A stretch of DNA of 64,000 nucleotides from assembly GCF_023078275.1 (NCBI RefSeq), contig NC_062975.1, forward strand, positions 26,973,085-27,037,084, given 5' to 3'. The stretch's first letter is position 1, and each line of letters starts with the position of its first letter. This DNA comes from Leguminivora glycinivorella (taxonomy: Eukaryota; Arthropoda; Insecta; Lepidoptera; Tortricidae). Under the pieces are notes generated by a model. It was not told the DNA's origin. It saw only the letters and a program-made list of their open reading frames with translations, and did no database searches. The position numbers and the translations under genes are program-made. Positions 26,896-37,604 of this stretch are shown here, one piece after another.

Positions 26896-29829
26896 AAAGG
26901 GAAGGGGTACGTGGCGGCGCTATGCGGAGAAATATGGTTCGTTGCAACCTATTTCTCCCCAAACCGCTGCCTGGCCGACTTCGAACAGTTCCTGGGCGAA
27001 GTAGGGGAGTTAATCGGGCGGCTTCTTCCGCGTCCCGTGATCGTCGCCGGAGACTTTAATGCGAAGTCCACAGCCTGGGGTTCTCCGGCGACAGACGCGA
27101 AGGGCGCCACCCTCGAGGAGTGGGCTGTTGCGGCGGGGCTGGCCTTGCTGAACGAGGGAACGGCACACACGTGCGTGCGGCAACAGGGTGGTTCCATCGT
27201 GGACATCACGTTCGCGAGCGCCGCCCTGGCGCGCCGTGTCCAGGGATGGGAGGTCATGGTGGGGGTGGAGACGCTGTCTGACCACCGGTACATACGGTTC
27301 GACGTCACCACCCCTCGGCGACCTCTCACAACCCAAGCCGGATGGACCCGGTCGGGGGTGGCCCAAGATGGGCACTCACCAAACTCGACCGGGAACTGCT
27401 CAGGGAGGCGGCGATAGTGGAGGCCTGGCTGCCCGTACAGGAGGGAGCGGTGGTGGTAGAGGCGGAAGCGTCCTGGTTCCGAGGGGCCATGACGCGCGTG
27501 TGTGACGCGTCAATGCCCCGGGCCAAGCGTCTGCCGCCGAAACCGAGCGTGTACTGGTGGTCCGCCGAGCTCGCGCAACTGCGCGAGGGCTGTGTAGCCG
27601 CGCGGCGCCAGTACATGCGCCAGAGGCGGAGAAGGAGGCCCAGCGAGGACGAGATCCGCCGCTCCTACGAGGCGTACAAAAACTCCCGGGCAGAGTTTTC
27701 TATGGCCATAGGGAAGGCAATTGAGGCGAGTCGTGCCGAATTTCTGGAGACCCTCAATGCCGACCCGTGGGGCAGGCCATACAAACTTGTCCGGAGCAAG
27801 TTACGCGCGTGGGCGCCGCCGCTGACCCAATCGCTCGAGCCGGACCTCGTGGACCGAGTGGTCGCAACACTCTTCCCCGAGAGGGGCCCGCACACACCAC
27901 CTGCCATGGCGCCCCTGAGGGCGGAAACTAGTGAGGAGGCTGCAGTCCCACCCGTCACTCCCGGTGAGCTCTGCGCAGCTGTCTATCGGCTCAGGGCCAA
28001 GAACACGGCCCCCGGGCCCGACGGCATTCCGGGTCGTGCCTGGGTCCTGGCCATGGACGCCCTGGGGCCAAAGCTTCTGCGGCTGTTGACGGCATGCCTG
28101 GAGCAGGGCCGCTTCCCCAACGAATGGAGGACCGGGAAACTGGTTCTCCTTCGCAAAGACGGGCGGCCGGCGGACTCCCCAGCCGGATACCGGCCCATCG
28201 TCCTGCTCGATGAGGTGGGCAAGCTCTTTGAGCGGATAATCGCAGCTCGCCTCATCGGGCACATGGAACGCGCAGGGCCGAACCTGGCGGACCAGCAGTT
28301 TGGCTTTAGGGGGCGGTCGACGGTGGATGCGATACTCCGGGTGAAGGCAATAGCGGAGGAGGCCGTTTCCCAGGGTGAGGTTGTCTTGGCGGTGTCGCTA
28401 GACATCTCCAACGCCTTCAACACCTTGCCCTGGGAAGTCATCAACGAGGCTCTGCGCTTTCACGGAGTGCCGCTCCATCTGTCGCGCATCGTAGCCGCCT
28501 ACCTGGAGGGACGGGCGATCGTCTGGCCAGGGCGACGGGACTGGGGTCGGAGGCGCATGTCGTGCGGAGTTCCACAGGGGTCGGTGCTGGGACCACTCCT
28601 GTGGAACATTGGCTACGACTGGGTCCTACGGGGGAAAACTTGCGTGGAGTCGGGGTCACCTGTTACGCCGATGACACGCTCGTGACGGCCAGAGGACCCA
28701 GTTACCGCGACGCAGCCGTTCTGGCGACGGCAGGAGTCGCCCACTGTGTGGCCCGCATTCGCCGGTTAGGGCTGGAGGTGGCCCTTGCGAAGTGCGAGGC
28801 CATCTGCTTTTACGGCCCGCGGAAAGCGCCTCCAGCTGGCGCCCAAATTATAGTGGGAGGAGTCCCAATTGCTGTCAAGCCGACACTGCTGTACCTCGGT
28901 GTCGTACTTGACAGCAAATGGAATTTTAAGGCGCACTTCGAGCGCCTCGCGCCGAAATTACTGCGTGCAGCGGCGGCCTTTGGGCGTATACTGCCCAACC
29001 TGGGGGGCCCAACGCAATGTGCCGCCGCCTCTACACGGGCGTGGTGCGCTCGATGGCGCTCTACGGTGCCCCAGTATGGGCGGATGCCCTCAGCAGCCAC
29101 AACATCGCTCAACTGCGGAGACCGCAAAGAGCAATGGCGCTGAGGGTAATCCGAGGGTACCGCACGGTGGGCGCGGATGCCGCATGCGTGCTAGCCGGGT
29201 GCCTGCCCTGGGACCTCGACGCGCGAGCCCACGCAGCACTGTTCCGCTGGCGTGCGGAGGCACGAGCCGGGAACAACCCACCGGCGCCATCGGAGGTGGA
29301 AAACCGGCGCGAAGAGCTCCAGGGCGAGGCGATGCAGATGTGGGTGCACCGGCTGGAACGGCCGAGGGCCGGCTCCCGCACCATAGAGGCGGTTCGCCCA
29401 GTCCTCCACGACTGGGTTGAAAGGCGCTCCGGGGTGCTCTCTTTCCGACTGACGCAGGTGCTGACGGGGCATGGCTGCTTCGGCAGCTACCTGCACAAGG
29501 TCGCACAAAGAGAGCCGACACCGGAGTGCCACGCGTGCGGAGCTGGCGTAGACTCGGCCCAGCACACACTGGCCGAGTGCCCGGCATGGGAGGAGGAGCG
29601 GCAGCAGCTGATGGCCCAGGTGGGGCCAGACCTCTCGCTGCCGGCGGTGGTGCTGGCCATGGTGGCCAGCGTGGAAGGGTGGGAGGCTCTGCTCTCTTTT
29701 AGCGAGCACGTCCTTAAGGAGAAGGAGGCGGCGGAGCGCGAACGGGAAACCCAGGCCGAGGCAGACCCGATGCGCCGCCGCCGCACAGGCCGCAGACGTG
29801 CCGCTCACGAGCGGAACCTGCCACCCTAA
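26896..29829 (+). pseudogene. E4 ORF2, 5'-truncated with frameshifts
   Basis: Reading requires at least three frame changes, near 27313, 28632 and 29008. Each coincides with a C- or G-run one base shorter than in E2. A further loss of three G near 28313 stays in frame. The reverse transcriptase and the C-terminal finger are otherwise preserved. Without the endonuclease N-terminus the copy cannot be autonomous whatever the status of the shifts. Confidence 0.85.
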
Positions 29830-30191
29830 CGACAGCTAGCGGGCGAGGGAGGCATGAGAGCGCCCTCGCCCACAAACGCTAGCTCTCGAGCCGGAGAGCG
29901 CGACCCTGTGTCCGGGAAGCGCTCCCAAGGCGAGGATCGGTCGGCTCAAAGCCCGACCAAGTGACGGATCCTGTCGCAGGATGGCCGCTGCGGGGCCGCG
30001 GACGCATTGCGCGAGCTTCCCCGGGACCCCGCACACAAAGCGGTGAGAGGACACCGTGGGGTTTAGTGGGTAGGGGGGCCTCTTTACAGCCCCGAGCCCC
30101 ACATAACCGACCGGGTCGCCCACCACCTCAGACCCGGCGGTATGCGTAAACGCATTCCCCACGTAAAAAAAAAAAAAAAAAAAAAAAAAAA
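26896..30191 (+). mobile_element. E4: 5'-truncated SART-like element, group alpha1
   Basis: The copy starts inside the endonuclease coding region at the AAAGGGAAGG that corresponds to about 16786 in E2. It lacks the 5' UTR, ORF1 and the first 70 codons of ORF2. From there to the A27 tail it is almost identical to E2. Truncation during reverse transcription is the simple explanation; the 3' junction is the regular one. Confidence 0.9.
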
Positions 30192-30275
30192 GGTTAGGTT
30201 AGGTTAGGTTAGGTTAGGTTAGGTTAGGTTAGGTTAGGTTAGGTTAGGTTAGGTTAGGTTAGGTTAGGTTAGGTT
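30192..30275 (+). repeat. Telomeric (TTAGG)n array between E4 and E5
   Basis: Pure TTAGG units, 84 bp. Confidence 0.97.
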
Positions 30276-30738
30276 CCCCTTCGACGTGTTGCCACCTTGC
30301 CGTGGTGAAGGGGCTTGCGTGCCTCCAGGACCCTCAGGGCTATGCCGGACAGGGCCTCCCAAACCGGACAGGCCTGAGGCGAGAGGCCAGACTAAGAGCA
30401 GCACACGGGGGGCGGCTCCGCGTGTCCCTCTGAAGTCAGCAGAGGGCACAGTGCGAGCTGCCAGGTGTCCCCCCGGGATGGAGTCGGGGCTCTATGAGCT
30501 ACCGGAGGCGTGCCCAGGCCGCCTGGCGCGGCGTCGTGGCTACGGCCACCGTCGGGCAACCCGCAACCCGCAATGAGCGGACCGGGGGCCTCCCTCACTG
30601 AGAGGAAGGCCAAGTGGAGTAAACCACCATAAAAATCCCCAATCCCAAGGTTTGCGGCGTGCCGATGGGATGCGTGGCTGGGGGAGCCCAGTCACAAGCG
30701 CCACACAAAGGGGGCATACCCCTTAAAAATAGCAAAAG

Positions 30739-33562
30739 ATGAGTGGTCAACCTAGCGTACAACTACCCCAGGAGGTCTCAATCCTCCGTGTCACCACAGA
30801 ACGGGCATCCGTACTAGATGCCCGTACTGTGGTGACATGCCGCCCGTCGTATTCTGGGGGGCACACCACTCTAGGATCAACTCCAACGACACTGGCAAGC
30901 GTTCAACGGATACCGATGCTCACGAACCGGATTTGTTGCTTAGGATACGTGGAGGAGGTGACGTGGATGAGGCTGGGACCGAGCCCTCCCCGAAGCCTGC
31001 ACACGGAGGAGGAGATGCGGTCAGCGAGGAGGCGGTGGGTACCCCGTCCTCACCCGGGCTTGCCCTGCCCTCGCCTAAGCCCGTCCCAACGGGGTACCGC
31101 CCACTGCGGGATGCGCTCGGGCGTTATATTCGCTATCCCGCGTCCGACACGCAAACGGGGGCAGAGGATGCGCCTGTACCCACAGGGTTCAGGCAGTTTG
31201 TGCGTCCTTCCACGCCGAACCGAACGCGAATCTTCACGGGGAAGGTTCACGGCACCCGCGGAGTGGAGGCGTCCATGTCGCCTGAGAGAGAGGAGTACTT
31301 CTCCCCATCAAGGCTTGACAGACGCGACTTGTTTGGCGAAGGGGCGACCGACACCGGCGACTCGGAAGGCTCGGTGGAAATGGGTCCCCAAAAGGCGCAC
31401 GCGGCGCCTTCGACCTCAGACATGCCCTCGAAGTTCTGGGGCTCGAGGCCCGAGAAACGACTTGCGGATGAGCTCGCGCTTTCTTCCGGCTCAGAGAGCG
31501 ACGCGGGACTCTTGCTGGGCACTGCCACTGCCAAAAGAGGCAAGAAAGGCAAAGGAGGGGGGCGCCGCACCGGCCCCAGAAACAAGCCTGATACGCTGGG
31601 CCAAACACCTATCGTCCTGATCGAGCGTATTAGGCTCAGCTCGCGCTCGCCGACAGCCAGAACGCAGGAGACGGACGTGACCGACGGCACTGGGAGCGCC
31701 AACACTCCCAATGCGGGTGCCGAGTCGGACTCAGGGCGAAGTGGGGGCTCGACGCACGACGCGGGACTTGCCGAGGCGAAGCGGGAGCTCAACCGCCTCA
31801 GACGGGAGGAGGTCCAGCGCAAGGCAGAGGAGGAGTTAGCGAGCCTCACGCGGTCGCTGGCGCCGGGCGGGTCCCCAAAGAGTGGCGGGACGATCCCGGG
31901 CCCACCAGACACAGACGGGGCGGACAACAGTGCGGCGTCGCTCCACCAAAGGGTGAAAAACAGCCTCAAGACGGTGGAGTTGGTGGCCACTGGGTCCGCC
32001 AACCTAAAGGGGACATTTGTACGGGCCCTCAAGGTGGCTGTCGCGTCAATCGGGGAAGCGGTCGAAGACCTGAAGGAGCTTACTTCCTCCGAAGAGACGC
32101 GACGGCTACAGAGGCAAAATGCCAACTTGAGGGTGGAGGTTAAGGACCTGCGCTCCGAAGTGGAGGAGCTGAAAGCGGAGCTCCGGGCCCACTTTAAAAA
32201 GCAGGCCCCGTCCTCGGCTCCACTCAAAGAGGCGCTACAGCCCGCCACTGCCTCCGGACGTTCCGACGCGGACGAGCTGGTTGGAGCGGTCGCGGCCAGG
32301 GTTGAGCGGATGCTGGATGAGAGGCTCGGAGCCCTGGAGCGCGAAGGTAGGCTACTTCCGTCCCAACCAATGCGGCCCCCGCTGGATGCCGATCGGAAAC
32401 GCCAAGAACAGCCCGAGCCCCCACGGGCCCCAGGTCCCACACCGGCCTCCAAGCGGGGTACCGCATCGGCCCCGAAGCGAGGTCCCCCAAACTTGACGGA
32501 GGAGCCCCAAAAGGGGAAAAATAAAAAGAGGAAAAAAGGGGGGAAAACGCCAGCAGCGGCGGCAGCAGCGGCTCCATCCTCCGCGACGCCAGGTCCTCGC
32601 CCGCTGCCTCCGGCTCCCGCGAACACAAACGAGGAGTGGTCTGCGGTGACGCGGAAGAAAAGCAAGGGGGCAAGTATGCAAGTGGGCTCTCAGCCGCGGC
32701 CCAAGAAGCCAAACAAGCCCAAGAGTAGAAAACTTCGACCTCCGCGTTCGTCAGCTGTAGTCCTAACCCTACAGCCGGAGGCCGAAGCAAAAGGGGTGAC
32801 GTATGGACAAGTCCTCATCAGGGCCAAGGAGAACATTGACCTCAAGAGTCTGGGCATTAACGCCATCAAGTTCAAGAAGGCGGCAACCGGTGCCAGGCTC
32901 CTCGAGGTCCCAGGAGCCGATAGCGGCGAAAAGGCCGACTCCCTGGCAAAAGAGCTCTGCGAAAAGCTCGGGGAGGACCTGGTCAAAATCTCCAGGCCGA
33001 CGATCTGCGCAGAGCTACGCCTAACGCAACTCGACGACTCCGTCTCTTGCAGCGAGGTAGTGGCTGCTGTTGCCAAGACTGGGGGCTGTGAAGTGAGCCA
33101 GATAAAAACGGGGAGATCCAGCAGGATGCATCCGGGCTAGGATCTATCTGGCTCCGCTGTCCAATCGCGGCAGCCAAAAAAGTAGTGGAGGCTGACAAGG
33201 GAAGACTCCAGGTGGGATGGGTACGAGCTGCAGTAAAGCTGCTGGAGAAGAGACCCATGCGGTGTTTCAAGTGCCTGGAAACGGGCCACGTCAGGGCACA
33301 ATGCACCAGCGAAACGGACCTCAGCGACACCTGCTACCGGTGCGGGAAACCAGGCCACACGGCGAGGACCTGCTCTGCAACTCCGAGCTGTGTGATTTGC
33401 TCTAAAGTAGGGAAACCAGCGGACCACACTCTGGACTCAAAAGTGTGCAAATCACAAGCCCAGAAGCCACCACGGAGAAAAGCTGGAGCTGGCCGCCAGG
33501 CCGCGCCCCAGCCAGCACAAACACCGGATGTGCAGGAGCAGGATCCAATGGTCACGGAATAA
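30739..33562 (+). pseudogene. E5 ORF1 (Gag-like), frameshifted
   Basis: The start is MSGQPS. A break at the G-run at 30855-30860 moves the frame into the long open stretch to 33140. A second break near 33110, where GGGG replaces GGGGG, leads to the zinc-knuckle frame that ends at 33560-33562. An LRIRGGG motif, the KFW...KRLADE...SESD segment, an alanine-rich linker and three knuckles are all present. The remaining 95 percent of the frame shows no stops, so only two single-base repairs are implied. Confidence 0.8.
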
Positions 33563-33565
33563 GAA

Positions 33566-36500
33566 ATGGCCCTACGGATTCTGCAGACGAACCTCAACCA
33601 CTGTGCTAGGGCTCAGGATCTCTTGTTCCAGTCCCTGGCACAGTGGATGATAAATGTCGCAGTAGTGGCAGAGCCGTACACGATCCCTCCCCGTGACGAT
33701 TGGTTGGGAGACGACGACAAGAGCGTGGCACTAGTGACACGGGCGGCGGCGGGTGGTCCACCGCCGCCTTCCGGTGCCTTCAAAGGAAAGGGCTACGTGG
33801 GAGCGCTCTACGGGGGGATTTGGTTCGTGGCGGTGTACTTTTCGCCGAACCGCTCCTTGGCTGACTTCGAGCAATTCCTGTACGAGGTGGGGGCTCGGGT
33901 CGGCCAGCTTTCCCCGCGCCCGGTAATTGTTGCCGGAGACTTCAATGCCAAGTCCACGGCTTGGGGCTCTCCGGCCACAGATGCGCGAGGCGCAACCCTG
34001 GAGGAGTGGGCAGTCGCGTCAGGGCTGGCAGTTATTAACCAGGGCACGGCTAACACGTGCGTGCGACAACAGGGGGGCTCCATCGTGGACATAACTTTCG
34101 CGAGTGCTCCCCTGGCGCGCCGTGTTCAGGGGTGGGAAGTCTTGGTGGGGGTGGAAACCCTATCGGATCACCGGTACATCAGGTTCGATGTGACACCCTC
34201 CCAGACCCAGAACAACCCACAGCGTACTGGCCCAGCCGAGAGCGGCCCGAGATGGGCATTGACAAAACTCGACCGCGAGCTGCTAAAGGAGGCGGCCATT
34301 GTGCAGGCTTGGCTGCCCACGCCGGAAGGAGCGTTGGAGGTGGAGGAGGAAGCCTCTTGGCTCCGGGAGGCCATGACGCAAATCTGCGACGCGGCCATGC
34401 CCCGGGCAAAACGCGTACCACCAAAAAGACGCGTTTACTGGTGGACCGAAGAGCTCGCGCAGTTGCGAAAAAACTGTATAGCCGCTCGGCGCCGCTACCT
34501 GCGTCTCAGGAGGCGTAGGCGAAGAGACGAGAACGAGGAGCAGCGTCAGTACGACAGATACAAAGCTGCTAAACTAGGGCTTTCGGTCGCCATTGGGGAG
34601 GCAATTGAGGTGAGTCGTGCCGAATTCCTGGAGACCCTCAATTCCGACCCATGGGGAAGGCCCTACAAACTGGTGAGGAGCAAACTGCGGCCATGGGCTC
34701 CCCGGTGACGCAGACGCTTGAGCCGGACCTCGTTGCTCGCGTAATCTCGGCGCTGTTCCCTGAAAGGGGACCTCACCAGCCGCCTCCAATGGCGCCGCCA
34801 GTGGTGAGGCCCACAGAGGAGGAAGTCGTTCCGCCAATACTCCCTCCAGAGCTAGGTGCAGTGGTCAACCGGCTTCGCGGGAAGAACACGGCCCCCGGGC
34901 CCGACGGCATTCCGGGCCGTGCATGGGTTTTAGCCTTGGGCGCCCTAGAGGCGAGGGTACTGCGGGTCCTAAATGCTTGCCTGGAGCAGGGTTGTTTCCC
35001 AAAAGAGTGGAAGTCCGGCAAGCTGGTGTTGCTTAAAAAGGAGGGGCGACCAGCTGACTCTCCCTCCGGCTACCGACCCATAGTCCTTCTTGATGAGGTG
35101 GGCAAGCTGTTCGAACGTGTGATCGCTGCCCGCCTCATCAAACACATGGAGAATGAAGGGCCAAACCTAGCGGATTCACAGTACGGATTCCGCAGGGGGC
35201 GCTCCACCGTCGACGCGATACTGGAGGTAAAAACGTTAGCCAAGGAGGCCGTGTCCCAGGGTGACGTGGTCTTGGCAGTCTCACTAGACATTGCCAATGC
35301 CTTCAACACCCTCCCCTGGGAGACAATAAAAGAAGCGCTGCGGTACCACCAGGTCCCACTCTACCTGTATAACATCATAGAGGCGTACCTCAGTGAGAGG
35401 TGCATTACCTGGCCTGCACAACAGGAGTGGGGAAGAAGGGAAATGACGTGTGGGGTTCCACAGGGGTCGGTCCTAGGACCACTCTTGTGGAACATAGGAT
35501 ATAACTGGGTCCTAAGGGGGAAAACTTGCGTGGAGTCTCAGTCATCTGCTACGCAGATGACACGCTCGTGATGGCCATGGGACCCAGTTACCGCGACGCG
35601 GCCGTGCTGGCAACAGCGGCTGTCGCTCACTGTGTGAGCAGGATTCGACGGCTGGGCCTGGAAGTAGCGCTTCCAAAGTCGGAAGCTGTCTGCTTTTATG
35701 GTGCGCGAAGAGCGCCACCTGCTGACGCAGAGATAGTGGTGGGGGGGGTTCCTATTGCTGTCAGGCCTACACTTCTCTACCTCGGTGTCACGCTTGACAG
35801 CAAGTGGAACTTCAGAGCACACTTTGAGCGCCTGGCGCCCAGGTTGGTGCGAGCGGCTGCGGCCTTTGGGCGCATACTGCCAAATCTGGGTGGGCCTAGG
35901 GCATCATGCCGCCGCCTGTACACGGGAGTCCTGCGCTCAATGGCTCTCTACGGTGCCCCAGCGTGGGCTGACGCACTCAGTGATAAGAACATATCACAGC
36001 TACGGCGACCGCAGAGAGTGATGGCGCAGCGAGTGATAAGAGGGTATAGGACAATAGGTTCTGAAGCAGCTTGCGCCCTAGCGGGAACCCTACCCTGGGA
36101 TCTGGAGGCGCAAATCCTGGCTTCCCTATTCGTATGGCGTAAGGAGGCTCTAGCTCGCGATCTCTGGCCAGCGCCCCAGGAGATCAGAGCGCAGCGAGAG
36201 ATACTTCACCAGGCAGCAGTAGAGCGGTGGTCAGCCAGGCTTGAGCGCCCAAGCGCAGGAGTCCGCACCATTGAAGCGATACGGCCAGTGCTCCAAAAAT
36301 GGTTAGACCGTGAGCATGGCGTGCTCACCTTTCGGCTTGTACAGGTACTTTCGGGCCATGGCTGCTTCGGCTCGTACCTGTACAAAGTCGCTCGGAGAGA
36401 GCCGACACCGGAGTGCCACGCGTGCGGAGCTGGCGAGGACTCGGCCTGGCACACGCTGGCCGAGTGTCCGGCATGGGGGGCGGAGCGGCGGGAGGTGGTG

Positions 36501-36716
36501 GCCCGGGTGGGGCCAGACCTGTCGCTGCCGGCGGTGGTGCGGGCCATCGTGGCTAGCGAAGAAGGGTGGGAGGCTCTGCTCTCTTTCAGCGAGCACGTCC
36601 TCAAAGAGAAGGAGGCGGCGGAGCGCGAACGGGAAACCCAGGCCGAGGCAAACCCGATGCGCCGCCGCCGCACAGGCCGCAGACGTGCCGCTCACGAGCG
36701 GAACCTGCCACCCTAA
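33566..36716 (+). pseudogene. E5 ORF2, two frameshifts
   Basis: The start lies three bases behind the ORF1 TAA. The endonuclease (33566 to about 34300) is complete and in frame, with GDFNAKS and SDHRY. Breaks occur near 34702 (a C-run in the WAPPLTQ motif) and near 35517 (a G5 run just before the YADD box, also shortened in E4 and E7). The C-terminal finger CX2CX8HX4C is intact and the stop is at 36714-36716. Confidence 0.83.
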
Positions 36717-37046
36717 CGACAGCCGGCGGGCGAGCGATGCATGAGAGCGCCCTCGCCCAATACGCTGGCTCTCGAGTTGGAGAGCGCGACCCCTGTGTCC
36801 GGGAAGCGCTCCCAAGGCGAGGATCGGTCGGCTCATAGCCTGACCAGTGACGTATCCTGATCCAGGATGGCCGCTGCGGGGTCGCGGACGCCCTTTACAG
36901 CTTCCCGGGACCCCGCACATAAAGCGGTGAGAGGACACCGTGGGGTTTAGTGGGTAGGGGGGCCCTTTTACAGCCTCGAGCCCCACATAACCGACCGGGT
37001 CGCACACCACCTCAGACCCGGCGGTATGCGTAAACGCATTCCCCAC

Positions 37047-37084
<38 letters not shown>

Positions 37085-37086
<2 letters not shown>

Positions 37087-37168
37087 TTAGGTTAGGTTAG
37101 GTTAGGTTAGGTTAGGTTAGGTTAGGTTAGGTTAGGTTAGGTTAGGTTAGGTTAGGTTAGGTTAGGTT
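37085..37168 (+). repeat. Telomeric (TTAGG)n array between E5 and E6
   Basis: Pure TTAGG units, 84 bp. Confidence 0.97.
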
Positions 37169-37604
37169 CCCCTTCGACGTGTTGCCACCCCTTCGACGTG
37201 TTGCCACCTTGCCGTGGTGAAGGGGCTTGCGTGCCTCCAGGACCCTCAGGGCTATGCCGGACAGGGCCTCCCAAACCGGACAGGCCTGAGGCGAGAGGCC
37301 AGACTAAGAGCAGCACACGGGGGGCGGCTCCGCGTGTCCCTCTGAAGTCAGCAGAGGGCACAGTGCGAGCTGCCAGGTGTCCCCCCGGGATGGAGTCGGG
37401 GCTCTATGAGCTACCGGAGGCGTGCCCAGGCCGCCTGGCGCGGCGTCGGGGGCCTCCCTCACTGAGAGGAAGGCCAAGTGGAGTAAACCACTATAAAAAA
37501 TCCCCAATCCCAAGGTTTGCGGCGTGCCGATGGGATGCGTGGCTGGGGGGAGCCCAGTCACAAGCGCCGCACAAAGGGGGGCATACCCCTAAAAAATAGC
37601 AAAA

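Larger units (their letters stand above)
30276..37084 (+). mobile_element. E5: full-length SART-like element, group alpha2
   Basis: It has the same 5' UTR as E2, with an ORF1 N-terminal region of its own type (shared with E6 and E9). A segment at about 31,905-32,200 is practically identical to E2, and a clearly diverged ORF1 C-terminus and ORF2 follow. The tail is A36. The patchwork of identical and diverged blocks points to recombination or template switching with an alpha1 element. Confidence 0.88.
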
